Below, in pieces: positions 43,429-52,882 of a DNA stretch of 64,000 nucleotides; the stretch's first letter is position 1, and each line of letters begins with the position of its first letter. Made by a program: the position numbers and the translations under genes. Source of the DNA: Peribacillus frigoritolerans (GTDB lineage: Bacteria > Bacillota > Bacilli > Bacillales > DSM-1321). The DNA lies in contig NZ_KV440950.1 in NCBI RefSeq assembly GCF_001636405.1, positions 3,948,778 to 4,012,777 of the forward strand, in the 5' to 3' direction. The notes below the pieces were generated by a model. It was not told where the DNA came from. It saw only the letters and a program-made list of their open reading frames with translations, and did not search any database.

Positions 43429-44388
43429 TTATGGATTCGATCGCTCTTCATCTACAGCTTCCGAAACGGTAACAACATCTAAATCTTTCTTTTTTATTTC
43501 AATTATTAACGTTTCCAATGATTTTGCAGTAGATTCAGTCGGATGCATCAATATAAATGCTCCAGGGTGTACCTTAGAAAGCACTCTTTGTTGAAGGACT
43601 TCAGGGCTTGGCTTTTGCCAGTCGATCGTATCCACACTCCACATGGCGGTCTCCATACCGAAAGAATCCGCGATTTTCACCGTTTCATCCCGGTAGCTTC
43701 CACTTGGTGGTGCGAACCATTTCATTTTCAAACCTGTCACAGCTTCAATGACTTCATTCGTTTTTCGAATTTCCTCACGTGTAGCTTGTGCGGATATGTT
43801 TTTCATATCTGGATGTGAATAAGAATGATTTCCAATTTCGTGCCCGCCACCCTTAATCATCTTGGCCAATTCTGGATTTTTCTTGGTCCAATTACCTTCA
43901 AGGAAAAATGTGGCCTTGACATTATTCTTTTTTAACACGGCCAACATATCTTGTAGGTATTCATTCCCCCAGGCCACATTGATTAAAAATGATACCACTG
44001 GCTTTTCAGGATGGGCCCGGTAAATGGGAGCCGGCTCCAGATCCTCCATATGTATCTTTGCAGGGACCTGCTGAAATACCAGCTTATTCTTATCGAACAC
44101 GCCCTCCTTCTTCATGGCTTTATACGAATCATCAATATTTACCTTCAGGCCGTTATATGCAGGAACGGTTTTCCAAACAGAATCTATTCGTGCATCCTGT
44201 GGTGCAATCTCATATTTTTTTGTTGATTCTTTTATTTGTAAAAGAAGCTCGTCTTCTTGCTTCATAGAAGCAACTGAATCATCGGTTAATTGGGTCAAAT
44301 AAATTTGTGTATATGGATTTTGCACTAATAACCATGATATACCTGCAATGGCACTTATCGCAACTATCTGCTTCCATTTATTATTCAT
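43429..44388 (-). CDS. ylxY: YlxY, polysaccharide deacetylase-like sporulation protein
   Basis: The 319-residue protein has an N-terminal hydrophobic segment (about 8-22) acting as a membrane anchor or signal, and a NodB-homology domain (about 128-310). Motif 2, HSYSHP (188-193), is intact, but the canonical TFDDG motif 1 is replaced by NVAWGNE (137-143). The first metal/base Asp pair is therefore absent and activity may be lost or altered. A substituted first motif is, to my knowledge, shared by other YlxY proteins. It lies between pnp and mlpA. Confidence 0.88.
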   Translation of the reverse strand: MNNKWKQIVAISAIAGISWLLVQNPYTQIYLTQLTDDSVASMKQEDELLLQIKESTKKYEIAPQDARIDSVWKTVPAYNGLKVNIDDSYKAMKKEGVFDKNKLVFQQVPAKIHMEDLEPAPIYRAHPEKPVVSFLINVAWGNEYLQDMLAVLKKNNVKATFFLEGNWTKKNPELAKMIKGGGHEIGNHSYSHPDMKNISAQATREEIRKTNEVIEAVTGLKMKWFAPPSGSYRDETVKIADSFGMETAMWSVDTIDWQKPSPEVLQQRVLSKVHPGAFILMHPTESTAKSLETLIIEIKKKDLDVVTVSEAVDEERSNP

Positions 44389-44493
44389 TTTTTACGCCCC
44401 CTTCATACCAAAATGTATGAAGAAAACGGACAAGGTAGAACATGACATCCTTTTGACGCCATTTCCCCTATGGATATTCCAATACCTTTAAAC

Positions 44494-44528
44494 AAAAAAA
44501 GCATGCAAATTCACAAGGAATCGCATGC
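44494..44528 (-). terminator. Terminator after pnp
   Basis: Two GCATGC palindromes pair with a further G-T and A-T pair inside, followed by T7 on the minus strand. It begins about 17 bases past the pnp stop. Confidence 0.75.
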
Positions 44529-44545
44529 CGGATTTCTATTTTTCA

Positions 44546-46663
44546 TTACGATTGAGAAGGGTTGGCTGCCTCTTTTTGCTCTTTCAAGACTGCTTTTCGG
44601 GAAAGGTTAACCCTTCCTTGCTTATCGATCTCAGTGACCTTGACCAATAATTCATCGCCAAGTGAAACGACATCTTCCACTTTTCCGACTCTTTCTTCAG
44701 CCAGTTCAGAAATATGTACCAAACCGTCTTTACCATTGAAGATTTCAACGAAGGCACCGAACTTTTCGATACGTTTAACTTTACCTAAGTATAGTTCGCC
44801 CACTACGACTTCACGTACGATATCTTCAATGATTTTCTTCGCTTTTTGAATCATTGGTTCATCAGTAGAAGATATGAATACCGTTCCATCTTGTTCGATG
44901 TCGATTTTCACGCCAGTTTCTTCAATGATTTTGTTGATATGTTTTCCGCTCGGTCCAATGACATCACGGATCTTATCCGGATTTATGGACATTGTAACGA
45001 TTTTTGGTGCATATTTGGATAACTGCTCACGCGGTTGATTGATCGTTGACATCATTGATTCCAAAATGTGCATCCGGCCATGTTTGGCTTGAAGTAAAGC
45101 TTCTTCAAGAATCTCTCTTGAAAGTCCTTCAATCTTAATATCCATTTGTAGGGCAGTAACACCTTTTGAAGTCCCTGCGACTTTAAAGTCCATGTCTCCC
45201 AGATGATCTTCCATACCTTGAATATCCGTTAAGATTGTATAGTGCTCACCTGATTTGACTAGGCCCATGGCAATACCGGCAACTGGAGCTTTCAATGGAA
45301 CTCCGGCATCCATCATTGCCAAAGTGCTTGCACAGATACTTGCTTGTGATGTTGATCCGTTCGATTCAAGGACTTCAGATACAAGCCTGATTGTATATGG
45401 GAAGTCTTTATCGTTTGGAATGACAGGCTCCAATGCTCTTTCACCAAGTGCACCGTGACCGATTTCACGGCGTCCTGCCCCACGGATAGGACCAGTTTCA
45501 CCTACACTGAAATGCGGGAAATTATAGTGATGCATAAAACGTTTTGACTCTTCGGTCCCAAGTCCGTCCAGAATCTGCACATCACCAAGTGCACCTAATG
45601 TACAGATGGATAGTGCCTGGGTTTGTCCGCGTGTGAACAATCCGGAACCATGTGTACGGGGCAGAATGGTGACTTCAGATGATAATGGTCTGATTTCGTC
45701 AGGATTACGGCCATCCGGGCGCACTTTTTCTTCCGTGATCAAACGGCGGACTTCAGATTTAACCAATTTATTAAGGATTTCTTTAATTTGCTTTAATTTT
45801 TCTTCATCAGTTTCTTCTTCATAATGAACCAATACACGATCTTTTACTGCTTTGATCGCGTCTTCACGAGCATGTTTTTCCTGAACTTGTACAGCTTTGT
45901 TCAAGTCTGCTTCACATAGGCCTTTCACTTCTGCTTCCAGTTCAGCATTCACTTGGTATAAAGTGACCTGCATTTTTTCCTTGCCGATTTCAGCAACGAT
46001 TTTCTCTTGGAATGCAATGATCTTCTTGATTTCATCATGTCCGAACATGATTGCTTCAAGCATCGTTTCCTCTGGTACTTCATTCGCTCCGGCTTCAACC
46101 ATGTTGATGGCATCTTTAGTGCCGGCAACCGTCAGATTGATGTCACTTTTAGCTAGTTGGTCAACAGTAGGGTTAATAATGAATTCATTATTGATTCTCC
46201 CCACTACAACTCCAGCAATCGGACCTTCGAACGGAATATCGGAAACTGAAAGTGCAAGGGAAGAACCTAGCATGGCTGCCATTTCCGTAGAGCAATCTTG
46301 ATCGACACTCATGACCATGCTGATGATCTGAACATCGTTCCTGAAGCCATCGGCGAAAAGCGGACGGATTGGACGATCGATTAAACGGCTTGCAAGAATT
46401 GCCCTTTCACTCGGTCGTCCTTCACGCTTGATGAAGCCTCCCGGAATTTTACCGACTGCATAAAGTCTTTCTTCGTAGTTGACTGTCAAAGGGAAGAAGT
46501 CAACATTTCTAGGTTCCTTCGAAGCTGTCGCAGTACTTAATACAGCAGTTTCTCCATAACGGACTAAAACTGCCCCGTTCGCTTGTTTGGCTAATTGCCC
46601 TATCTCTACCGTTACATTACGGCCGGCCCAGTCAAATGAATACGTATGTTTTTCCTGTCCCAT
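44546..46663 (-). CDS. pnp: Polyribonucleotide nucleotidyltransferase (PNPase)
   Basis: The 705-residue 3'-5' phosphorolytic exoribonuclease is B. subtilis size. It has two RNase PH domains (about 1-230 and 315-545; [19 protein letters not shown] marks the second) and an intervening helical domain. A KH domain ([18 protein letters not shown]) and a C-terminal S1 domain ([19 protein letters not shown]) follow. In B. subtilis it interacts with RNase Y. The leader contains a GC-rich hairpin with a T run (46871-46892), a candidate attenuator. Confidence 0.98.
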   Translation of the reverse strand: MGQEKHTYSFDWAGRNVTVEIGQLAKQANGAVLVRYGETAVLSTATASKEPRNVDFFPLTVNYEERLYAVGKIPGGFIKREGRPSERAILASRLIDRPIRPLFADGFRNDVQIISMVMSVDQDCSTEMAAMLGSSLALSVSDIPFEGPIAGVVVGRINNEFIINPTVDQLAKSDINLTVAGTKDAINMVEAGANEVPEETMLEAIMFGHDEIKKIIAFQEKIVAEIGKEKMQVTLYQVNAELEAEVKGLCEADLNKAVQVQEKHAREDAIKAVKDRVLVHYEEETDEEKLKQIKEILNKLVKSEVRRLITEEKVRPDGRNPDEIRPLSSEVTILPRTHGSGLFTRGQTQALSICTLGALGDVQILDGLGTEESKRFMHHYNFPHFSVGETGPIRGAGRREIGHGALGERALEPVIPNDKDFPYTIRLVSEVLESNGSTSQASICASTLAMMDAGVPLKAPVAGIAMGLVKSGEHYTILTDIQGMEDHLGDMDFKVAGTSKGVTALQMDIKIEGLSREILEEALLQAKHGRMHILESMMSTINQPREQLSKYAPKIVTMSINPDKIRDVIGPSGKHINKIIEETGVKIDIEQDGTVFISSTDEPMIQKAKKIIEDIVREVVVGELYLGKVKRIEKFGAFVEIFNGKDGLVHISELAEERVGKVEDVVSLGDELLVKVTEIDKQGRVNLSRKAVLKEQKEAANPSQS

Positions 46664-46865
46664 TTATTAAACCCCTCTCTGAATCTTCACTTAGAGGCTT
46701 AGTTTACCTAAACCTGTATTGGATTAAATCATTTATATGTGAAAGTAACTAAACTCGAGTTAAAACCAAACTATTCCTATTATGCACGAAAAAAACAAGC
46801 ATTAACAGTAAAATGAATAAAAATTTCATTCATTTGATTATGTATATCCTGATCATTTATAAATG

Positions 46866-46892
46866 GAAAAGGACCCGGCTCCTGCCGAGTCC
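46866..46892 (-). terminator. Second hairpin with T run, upstream of pnp
   Basis: GGACTCGGC pairs with GCCGGGTCC (one T-G pair) around AGGA, followed by TTTTCC on the minus strand. A short upstream GTCC/GGAC pairing would compete with its left arm, so it may be a regulated attenuator for pnp. Confidence 0.6.
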
Positions 46893-46947
46893 CAAGGACG
46901 AAGGCCCAGCCTTAAGTAGAACACGTCCAAATCATTTGATTAACACC

Positions 46948-46969
46948 AAAAAAGCGGGAAATTTCCCGC
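46948..46969 (-). terminator. Terminator after rpsO
   Basis: The perfect palindrome GCGGGAAATTTCCCGC is followed by T6 on the minus strand, about 14 bases past the rpsO stop. Confidence 0.85.
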
Positions 46970-46982
46970 CTTCCTGAAAAAA

Positions 46983-47252
46983 TTATCTACGTAGACCTAA
47001 TTTGTTAATTAGTGTACGGTAACGAGTAACGTCTTTGTTACGTAGGTAAGTTAAAAGATTACGACGTTTACCTACCATTTTTAGAAGACCGCGACGTGAA
47101 TGGTGGTCTTTTTTGTGTGTGCGTAAGTGATCGTTCAAGTTGTTGATTTCTTCTGTTAATACTGCGATTTGAACTTCTGGAGATCCAGTGTCAGTATCGT
47201 GAGTTCTGAATTCTGCGATAAGTTCGTTTTTGCGTACTTGTGTAATTGCCAT
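46983..47252 (-). CDS. rpsO: 30S ribosomal protein S15
   Basis: The 89-residue protein begins [19 protein letters not shown] and contains the conserved [23 protein letters not shown]-binding segment. S15 binds 16S rRNA early in small-subunit assembly and in several bacteria represses its own mRNA. The ATG at 47252 follows AGGAGG with 9-base spacing; an in-frame upstream start has none. A structured leader of about 90 bases and a promoter precede it. pnp follows, as in many bacteria. Confidence 0.98.
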   Translation of the reverse strand: MAITQVRKNELIAEFRTHDTDTGSPEVQIAVLTEEINNLNDHLRTHKKDHHSRRGLLKMVGKRRNLLTYLRNKDVTRYRTLINKLGLRR

Positions 47253-47341
47253 GTTATTATTCCTCCTAAAATTCTGTAAAATCACCAATTACCGAGCCAG
47301 CGTCGGAGTCTCGACTAGCCAAGCAATGGTTATTTTCATAC
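47253..47341 (-). promoter_or_regulatory. Structured rpsO leader, possible S15 autoregulatory element
   Basis: On the minus strand the leader contains ACCA...TGGT outer pairing and a GC-rich internal GTCG...CGAC hairpin, about 45 bases in all, just upstream of the ribosome-binding site. Geobacillus rpsO has an S15-binding leader with a three-way junction; the match here is by position and general structure only. Confidence 0.35.
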
Positions 47342-47348
47342 ATACAAT

Positions 47349-47377
47349 AGAATACATGTTTTTCATCAAAATTGCAA
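47349..47377 (-). promoter_or_regulatory. Promoter for rpsO
   Basis: TTGCAA (47372-47377), a 17-base spacer and TATTCT (47349-47354) on the minus strand. It starts right after ribF, so rpsO can be expressed independently. Confidence 0.5.
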
Positions 47378-47387
47378 GTCTTGTCTT

Positions 47388-48338
47388 TTATGCTTCAAGC
47401 TTTGCAAAATAGGCTATTGCATTTTGCTTATCCGTTTCGATCTGTGCGACCAATGCTTCAAGTCCGGAAAATTTCTGCTCACTACGAAGTCTTGTATGCC
47501 ATTCAACCGAAACCTGGTTGCCATAAATATCTCCCGAGAACTCTAAGGCATGGACCTCTACAGTGGGATATTTAGGTTTTTCCTCGTGGAACGTAGGTTT
47601 GTATCCGACATTGCAAACCCCGTTATACCATTTACCGCTTATTTTGATCCTGACGGCATACACGCCTGCAGCAGGGAAGATATAATCGTCACTTACTTCA
47701 ATATTAGCGGTGGGGAAACCCAACTTCCTGCCCCGCTTTTCACCGTGAACGACATGACCTTTCGTTAAATAGCGTCGTCCAGCCAAATGATAAAAGTCGG
47801 AGAAGTTGCCATTACCGAGAGTTTCCCTGATTCTCGTGGAGCTAACCTTTTCATCTTCAAGTGTCTGTTTTGCAACGACTGTCTGTGAAAATCTGCCCTG
47901 TGCGTAAACCGGCAAATCTTCCATCGACCCTTGACCATAGCGACCGTATGAATAATCAAAGCCTGCAACTACATGACGGACATTCAGCCCGGCAATGTAT
48001 TCGTCAACGAACCGTTCCGGCAGTACTGAAGCAAATTCCTTGCTGAAATGGACAATGAATAAATAATCGATCCCCATCGACTCTATGATATCGACCTTAT
48101 CTTCAAGTGGAGTGATATAGCGGATATTTTCCGTTTTCCTACCCAGTACTGCAGAAGGATGCGGGTCAAATGTCATGACTGCTGACTTAAGATTCATTTC
48201 ATCGGCTTTTTGCTTGGCGGTTTGAATGACAATTTGATGGCCTTTATGTATACCATCAAAAAATCCAAGCGCCATTACAAGCTCGGGAAAATCATCCGTA
48301 TTAAATTGATGAGGATGCTCTATTGCGATCACTTTCAC
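47388..48338 (-). CDS. ribF: Bifunctional riboflavin kinase/FAD synthetase
   Basis: The 316-residue protein makes FMN and then FAD from riboflavin. The N-terminal adenylyltransferase domain has FFDGIHKGHQ (HxGH) and SSTRIRE. The C-terminal kinase domain has KGHVVHGEKRGRKLGFPTAN, the kinase signature. It is called ribC in B. subtilis. A GTG start follows AGGAG with 9-base spacing. It lies 33 bases after truB, with which it is co-transcribed, and no terminator is seen before rpsO. Confidence 0.97.
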   Translation of the reverse strand: MKVIAIEHPHQFNTDDFPELVMALGFFDGIHKGHQIVIQTAKQKADEMNLKSAVMTFDPHPSAVLGRKTENIRYITPLEDKVDIIESMGIDYLFIVHFSKEFASVLPERFVDEYIAGLNVRHVVAGFDYSYGRYGQGSMEDLPVYAQGRFSQTVVAKQTLEDEKVSSTRIRETLGNGNFSDFYHLAGRRYLTKGHVVHGEKRGRKLGFPTANIEVSDDYIFPAAGVYAVRIKISGKWYNGVCNVGYKPTFHEEKPKYPTVEVHALEFSGDIYGNQVSVEWHTRLRSEQKFSGLEALVAQIETDKQNAIAYFAKLEA

Positions 48339-48371
48339 CTTTCAATCTCCTCTTTCCGGCGGTAAAACGGT

Positions 48372-49292
48372 CTATATTTCTTGTGCCAATACTTTTACAG
48401 GTTTAATTAATCCCTCTTTTGTCGGATGTATTTGATAAATGGCAATGGCCTTATTTGCTGGATCGACCATCACAAATGGCATTCCTTTTTCAACAGCAAC
48501 ATCCTTTGGTTGTTCCAATACCGCGCCGTTAAGTACTTTCTTTGCTACTTTATCACTAATCTGAAATTTGGGCAAATGAAATAATCCCCGCTCCAAAGGC
48601 AACAGAAATTCATCGGTTTGACCATTTTCCATGAACTCTTCCACTTCAGAAAATGTGAAACAGTCCTCCTGCTTAAAACCTGCTGATTCAATGCGCGTCA
48701 AGTCTGACATATGAGCAGGAAAACCCAGTTCTTCACCCATCATGACTGCAAGTGTCCGAATATACGTTCCTTTGCTGCAATTTACGCGAAAACGAAAAGA
48801 TATGGTTTCCCCTTTAAATTCGGAACGATCATCGAGAAGGGTAATATCATAGATGGTGACCTCCCTTGTCGGCCTCTCCACATCTATCCCTGCACGGGCA
48901 TATTCATATAATTTCTTCCCGTTCACCTTTACCGCTGAAAACATCGGCGGCGTCTGTTCAATTTTTCCAGTCAATGATTCAAGCACTTCCAGAATCCGTT
49001 TACGCTGAATCACTTGATCAATCTTTTTCTCTACGACTTTTTCTCCGCTTGCGTCTTCAGTTGTCGTTGAAAAACCAAGGGTCACTTCTCCTTCATAAGC
49101 TTTACCGGCTTCTGTCAGATATTCGGCTATCTTTGTTGCCCTGCCAATACAAATAGGTAAAACCCCTGTTACATCAGGATCTAAAGTACCTGTGTGACCA
49201 ACCTTTTTTGTCTTTAAAATCTTTCTTAATTTAAAAACACAATCATGGGATGTCAATCCCTTGGGTTTCCATAATGGAAGAATACCGTTCAC
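48372..49292 (-). CDS. truB: tRNA pseudouridine-55 synthase
   Basis: The 306-residue enzyme converts U55 of tRNA to pseudouridine. The catalytic Asp lies in HTGTLDPDVTGVLP near residue 40, and the start GILPLWKPKGLTSHD is typical. The C-terminal region has a PUA-like segment. A GTG start follows GAGGTGAAA. It is separated from rbfA by a strong composite terminator and a 151-base gap, unlike a fully continuous infB-truB operon. Confidence 0.97.
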   Translation of the reverse strand: MNGILPLWKPKGLTSHDCVFKLRKILKTKKVGHTGTLDPDVTGVLPICIGRATKIAEYLTEAGKAYEGEVTLGFSTTTEDASGEKVVEKKIDQVIQRKRILEVLESLTGKIEQTPPMFSAVKVNGKKLYEYARAGIDVERPTREVTIYDITLLDDRSEFKGETISFRFRVNCSKGTYIRTLAVMMGEELGFPAHMSDLTRIESAGFKQEDCFTFSEVEEFMENGQTDEFLLPLERGLFHLPKFQISDKVAKKVLNGAVLEQPKDVAVEKGMPFVMVDPANKAIAIYQIHPTKEGLIKPVKVLAQEI

Positions 49293-49314
49293 GCTTTCAC
49301 CTCATCTTTTATAT

Positions 49315-49354
49315 AACACCTTAAACGATTATGAACCCCGTCCCTAAAGGTGTT
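49315..49354 (-). repeat. Inverted repeat in the truB leader
   Basis: AACACCTT and AAGGTGTT, perfect 8-base arms 24 bases apart, lie upstream of the truB start and could form a leader hairpin that includes GGGACGGGG in its loop. Confidence 0.45.
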
Positions 49355-49377
49355 TTTCCTTTTTTCAATTCGGTTTC

Positions 49378-49429
49378 AAAAAAAAGAGACCGACTTCAAG
49401 AAGTGCAAAGCACTTATTGAGTCGGCCTC
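49378..49429 (-). terminator. Composite terminator after rbfA
   Basis: The outer stem GAGGCCGACT/AGTCGGTCTC encloses a second stem AAGTGC/GCACTT with a TTT loop, followed by T8 on the minus strand. It ends the rimP-rbfA operon 14 bases past the rbfA stop. Confidence 0.88.
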
Positions 49430-49443
49430 CTTTTACTGCTTGC

Positions 49444-49812
49444 TTATTCCTCGTCTTTTTCAGCCGGTTTATCCTCTGAATTGATTTGGGAAATCAACGA
49501 CTCGATACGATTACCATAATCGACCGATTCATCAAATTCAAAAAACAGCTCAGGGGTTTTGCGCAGGCGGATTCGCTGCCCAATTTCTGAACGCATGAAT
49601 CCTTTTGCCTTAGCTAGACCTTGCAGGGTTTTCTCCCTTTGTTCCTGGTCACCCAAAACGGAAATATAAACTGTTGCCTGTTGTAAATCGCCTGTAACCG
49701 CGACATCCGTCACGGTAACAAATCCGATTCTTGGATCTTTAATTTTTCGGCCGATAATTTCACTCAGCTCTTTTTTCATTTGTTCGCCAACACGATTTGA
49801 ACGAAGGCTCAT
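49444..49812 (-). CDS. rbfA: Ribosome-binding factor A
   Basis: The 122-residue KH-fold protein of small-subunit maturation begins [20 protein letters not shown] and contains [20 protein letters not shown]. It binds the 30S subunit near the 5' end of 16S rRNA and assists late processing. An acidic/lysine-rich tail ends the protein. It starts 17 bases after ylxP and is the last gene before the strong terminator. Confidence 0.97.
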   Translation of the reverse strand: MSLRSNRVGEQMKKELSEIIGRKIKDPRIGFVTVTDVAVTGDLQQATVYISVLGDQEQREKTLQGLAKAKGFMRSEIGQRIRLRKTPELFFEFDESVDYGNRIESLISQINSEDKPAEKDEE

Positions 49813-49829
49813 AATATCACCTCGATAGC

Positions 49830-50111
49830 CTAAAGCCAGTCTATATCTGTTATTGTTCGCTCTAGTTCCGGAAAAGAATCTAGAAATTTAAGGGCATTTT
49901 GAAGTTCCCGTTCAGTAGCCTTCCTTGAGGATGTTACGGTTACGATTGAAATCTTTGTCCGCTGCCATAAATCCTGAAAATCGGTCTCTGCTACAGAAAT
50001 ATTGAACTTCTGCTTAAGCCGTGTCATGACACGCTGAAGCACGGCCCTTTTTTCTTTTAAAGAATGGGTGTCATGGATGATGCATTCACATTGGACGGAG
50101 CCAACGATCAT
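49830..50111 (-). CDS. ylxP: YlxP, DUF503 family protein
   Basis: The 93-residue protein begins [25 protein letters not shown], the DUF503/YlxP signature. The family is small, ferredoxin-like and of unclear function; its constant place between infB and rbfA suggests a role in ribosome assembly, as some reports indicate. Its ATG overlaps the infB stop (ATGA). Confidence 0.92.
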   Translation of the reverse strand: MIVGSVQCECIIHDTHSLKEKRAVLQRVMTRLKQKFNISVAETDFQDLWQRTKISIVTVTSSRKATERELQNALKFLDSFPELERTITDIDWL

Positions 50112-52261
50112 TTACGTTCGATCTCTTCCATTACATACGCTTCAATTACATCGCCTTCTTTAAGGTCGTTGTAATTTTTAATCGTAATACCGCACTCATA
50201 GTTCGTTGCCACTTCTTTAACATCATCTTTAAAACGTTTCAATGCATCAATTTCACCTTCGTAAATGACGACACCTTCACGAATTAAGCGAATTCCGCTA
50301 TCACGTGTAATTTTACCTTCTGTTACGTAAGAACCGGCAATCGTTCCTACCTTGGATACTTTGAAAGTCGTACGAACCTCAGCCTGACCGATAATTTTTT
50401 CTTCGAATTCAGGGTCAAGCATCCCTTTCATAGCAGACTCGATCTCTTCGATCGCTTTATAGATGATGCGGTGTAGGCGGACATCAACATTTTCTGATTC
50501 AGCTGCACGCTTCGCATTCACGTCAGGACGGACGTTAAAACCGATGACGATTGCATTCGAAGCTGTAGCAAGGATGATGTCAGACTCTGTAATGGCACCA
50601 ACGCCTATGTGAATGATTTTCACTTTAGCGCCTTCCACTTCTATTTTATTCAGGGAAGCGGCTACTGCTTCCGCAGAACCTTGAACATCAGCTTTTAGAA
50701 TGATGTTCAATTCTTTAATTTCCCCTTCTTTCATTTGTTCGAACAAAGTATCTAGGGTTACACGGGATTTCTCATTGCGTTGTGAAGCAAGTTGTCTCTG
50801 TGCACGCACTTCCCCAACTTGACGTGCCGTTTTCTCATCTTCAAAGACGATGAAACGATCGCCGGCTTGCGGCACTTCGTTCAATCCAGTGATTTCAACC
50901 GGTGTTGAAGGACCTGCATCCTTAACACGGCGTCCAAGATCGTTGACCATCGCACGAACACGTCCGAATGTATTACCGATAACAATCGGATCCCCGATTT
51001 TCAACGTTCCGTTTTGAACAAGCAATGTGGCAACCGATCCGCGCCCTTTATCCAAACGTGCTTCGATAACCGTTCCATTTGCTTTACGAGATGGATTCGC
51101 TTTATACTCCTCCACTTCACTGACAAGAAGAATCATTTCAAGCAAGCTATCGATACCCTCACCGTTCTTAGCAGAAATTGGTACGAAAATTGTGTCTCCA
51201 CCCCACGCTTCAGAAACTAAACCATGTTCTGTCAATTCTTGCATGACACGATCCGGATTGGCAGCTTCTTTATCCATCTTATTGACAGCGACGATAATTG
51301 GAACTTCTGCCGCTTTAGCATGGTTGATCGCTTCAATCGTTTGAGGCATGACGCCATCATCCGCAGCGACGACAAGAATGGTGATATCGGTAACTTGTGC
51401 ACCGCGGGCACGCATTGTTGTAAACGCAGCATGACCTGGTGTATCAAGGAATGTGATTTTCTTATCGTTAACTTTAACTTGATAAGCACCGATATGCTGA
51501 GTGATTCCGCCCGCTTCGCCTTCAGTGACTTTTGTATGGCGTATAGAATCAAGCAATGTCGTTTTACCATGGTCAACGTGACCCATGATCGTCACGACAG
51601 CCGGACGTTCAATCAAATCTTCAGAAGCATCCTCAGTGACAAGTGATTCAAGGTCTGTTAGATCGACACGAATCTCTTCTTCGGCCACTACACCGTATTC
51701 CGCACAAATCAATTCAATTGCATCTTTATCCAAAGTTTGGTTGATTGTTGCCATAACACCAAGCATAAAGAGCTTTTTAATGATTTCAGAAGGTTCACGG
51801 TGAAGTTTTTTTCCAAGTTCCATAACCGTCAAAGACTCATAAAACGTAATTTTCTCTGGAAGTTCTCTTTCTTTACGTTTTGTAACAGGTGCCTGAGGCG
51901 CTTGTTGTCTTTGTTTATTATTTTTATTCTTGTTATTGCGACCCTTGTTGAACTGGCCGCCAGTTGGTTTTTTCGTCCCTACAGGTTTAACTGGTGGTTT
52001 CTTCTTCAGTTTTTCTTTATTGACAGTGCTCTTTTCATCCGCTTCGGCTTCGTACTTCGCAACCGTAGCGTTAGCTTTTGGCTCTTGGCTTTTATCTTCG
52101 CTTTTAGGTTTGATTGAATCGTTTAATTTATTTACAGTTGAATCGTCTAATGCTGTCATATGGTTTGTTACCTCTATATTCATTTCTTTAAGTTTATTTA
52201 TTACATCCTTGCTTGAAACGTTCTTTTGTTTTGCATATTCATATACACGCAATTTTGTCAT
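50108..52261 (-). CDS. infB: Translation initiation factor IF-2
   Basis: The 717-residue GTPase (B. subtilis 716) brings fMet-tRNA to the 30S subunit. An N-terminal IF2 helical domain ([20 protein letters not shown]) is followed by a Lys/Asn/Gln-rich linker. The G domain has [17 protein letters not shown] and NKMDK. Domains II-IV follow, with tRNA-binding C-terminal IF2-C2. The ATG at 52261 follows GGGGGTGA; the frame extends 29 codons upstream but overlaps ylxQ and lacks support. It is 19 bases after ylxQ and overlaps ylxP. Confidence 0.98.
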   Translation of the reverse strand: MTKLRVYEYAKQKNVSSKDVINKLKEMNIEVTNHMTALDDSTVNKLNDSIKPKSEDKSQEPKANATVAKYEAEADEKSTVNKEKLKKKPPVKPVGTKKPTGGQFNKGRNNKNKNNKQRQQAPQAPVTKRKERELPEKITFYESLTVMELGKKLHREPSEIIKKLFMLGVMATINQTLDKDAIELICAEYGVVAEEEIRVDLTDLESLVTEDASEDLIERPAVVTIMGHVDHGKTTLLDSIRHTKVTEGEAGGITQHIGAYQVKVNDKKITFLDTPGHAAFTTMRARGAQVTDITILVVAADDGVMPQTIEAINHAKAAEVPIIVAVNKMDKEAANPDRVMQELTEHGLVSEAWGGDTIFVPISAKNGEGIDSLLEMILLVSEVEEYKANPSRKANGTVIEARLDKGRGSVATLLVQNGTLKIGDPIVIGNTFGRVRAMVNDLGRRVKDAGPSTPVEITGLNEVPQAGDRFIVFEDEKTARQVGEVRAQRQLASQRNEKSRVTLDTLFEQMKEGEIKELNIILKADVQGSAEAVAASLNKIEVEGAKVKIIHIGVGAITESDIILATASNAIVIGFNVRPDVNAKRAAESENVDVRLHRIIYKAIEEIESAMKGMLDPEFEEKIIGQAEVRTTFKVSKVGTIAGSYVTEGKITRDSGIRLIREGVVIYEGEIDALKRFKDDVKEVATNYECGITIKNYNDLKEGDVIEAYVMEEIERK

Positions 52262-52280
52262 ACGTTCACCCCCGTAAAAT

Positions 52281-52586
52281 TTAATCGAGCAGCGTTCGGA
52301 GTTTTTGTGCAAAACCTTCATCCAGAACTGCGACGGCAACTCTAGCATCCTTACCTATCGCATGGCCGAGCAATGACCTGCTTTCGACTCTTTTTAAAGG
52401 AACCTGATAAAATGCGCACTTATCAGATATTTTTTTTTCAGTGTTTTTTGAAGCGTCCGCGGATAAAATAACAACTTTGGCATTACCGCTTCTAATCTCT
52501 TTAACCACTAATTCTTCACCCGAAATTAGCTTGCGTGCTCGATTGGCCAAACCTAATAGAGACATCCATTGTTGTTGTTGGGTCAT
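52281..52586 (-). CDS. ylxQ: YlxQ, L7Ae-family putative ribosomal protein
   Basis: The 101-residue L7Ae/L30e-fold RNA-binding protein begins [20 protein letters not shown], and its [20 protein letters not shown] core is diagnostic. The family binds kink-turn RNA; B. subtilis YlxQ (RplGA) is non-essential and of uncertain role. It lies between ylxR and infB with 4- and 19-base gaps, inside the nusA operon. Confidence 0.92.
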   Translation of the reverse strand: MTQQQQWMSLLGLANRARKLISGEELVVKEIRSGNAKVVILSADASKNTEKKISDKCAFYQVPLKRVESRSLLGHAIGKDARVAVAVLDEGFAQKLRTLLD

Positions 52587-52590
52587 GGTG

Positions 52591-52866
52591 TTAGTTTTTC
52601 TCCTTATTCACTAATTCGAGCAATTGTTCATAAAGGGAAGAATCGATTTGGGTACTAAGGTGATTAGCCAGCACATTTTTCTTTTTGGCCAGCTCGATAA
52701 CATCCCGATCAAGAGTCAAATAAGCTCCCCTTCCAGATTTCTTACCGGTCGGATCCAGGCTGACTTCCCCTTCTTTAGATCGAACGATGCGAATGAGTTC
52801 TTTCTTCGGCTTCATTTCGCCTGTCGCCACACATTTACGCATCGGGATTTTTTTTCGGTTATTCAT
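52591..52866 (-). CDS. rnpM: YlxR (RnpM), RNase P modulator, DUF448 family
   Basis: The 91-residue basic protein has the DUF448 signature [21 protein letters not shown], with [10 protein letters not shown] in the middle, a YlxR RNA-binding fold. Recent work on B. subtilis YlxR describes it as RnpM, which binds RNase P RNA and modulates tRNA processing. The older view, a nucleoid-like regulator, is also published. GAGGTG precedes the ATG. Confidence 0.9.
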   Translation of the reverse strand: MNNRKKIPMRKCVATGEMKPKKELIRIVRSKEGEVSLDPTGKKSGRGAYLTLDRDVIELAKKKNVLANHLSTQIDSSLYEQLLELVNKEKN

Positions 52867-52882
52867 CTTTTTTCACCTCGAA

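Larger units (their letters stand above)
46664..46982. other. 319-base gene-free stretch between pnp and rpsO
   Basis: It holds the rpsO terminator (46948-46969), a second hairpin (46871-46892) in the pnp leader, and AT-rich DNA. No small open frame with a ribosome-binding site is apparent. Confidence 0.6.
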
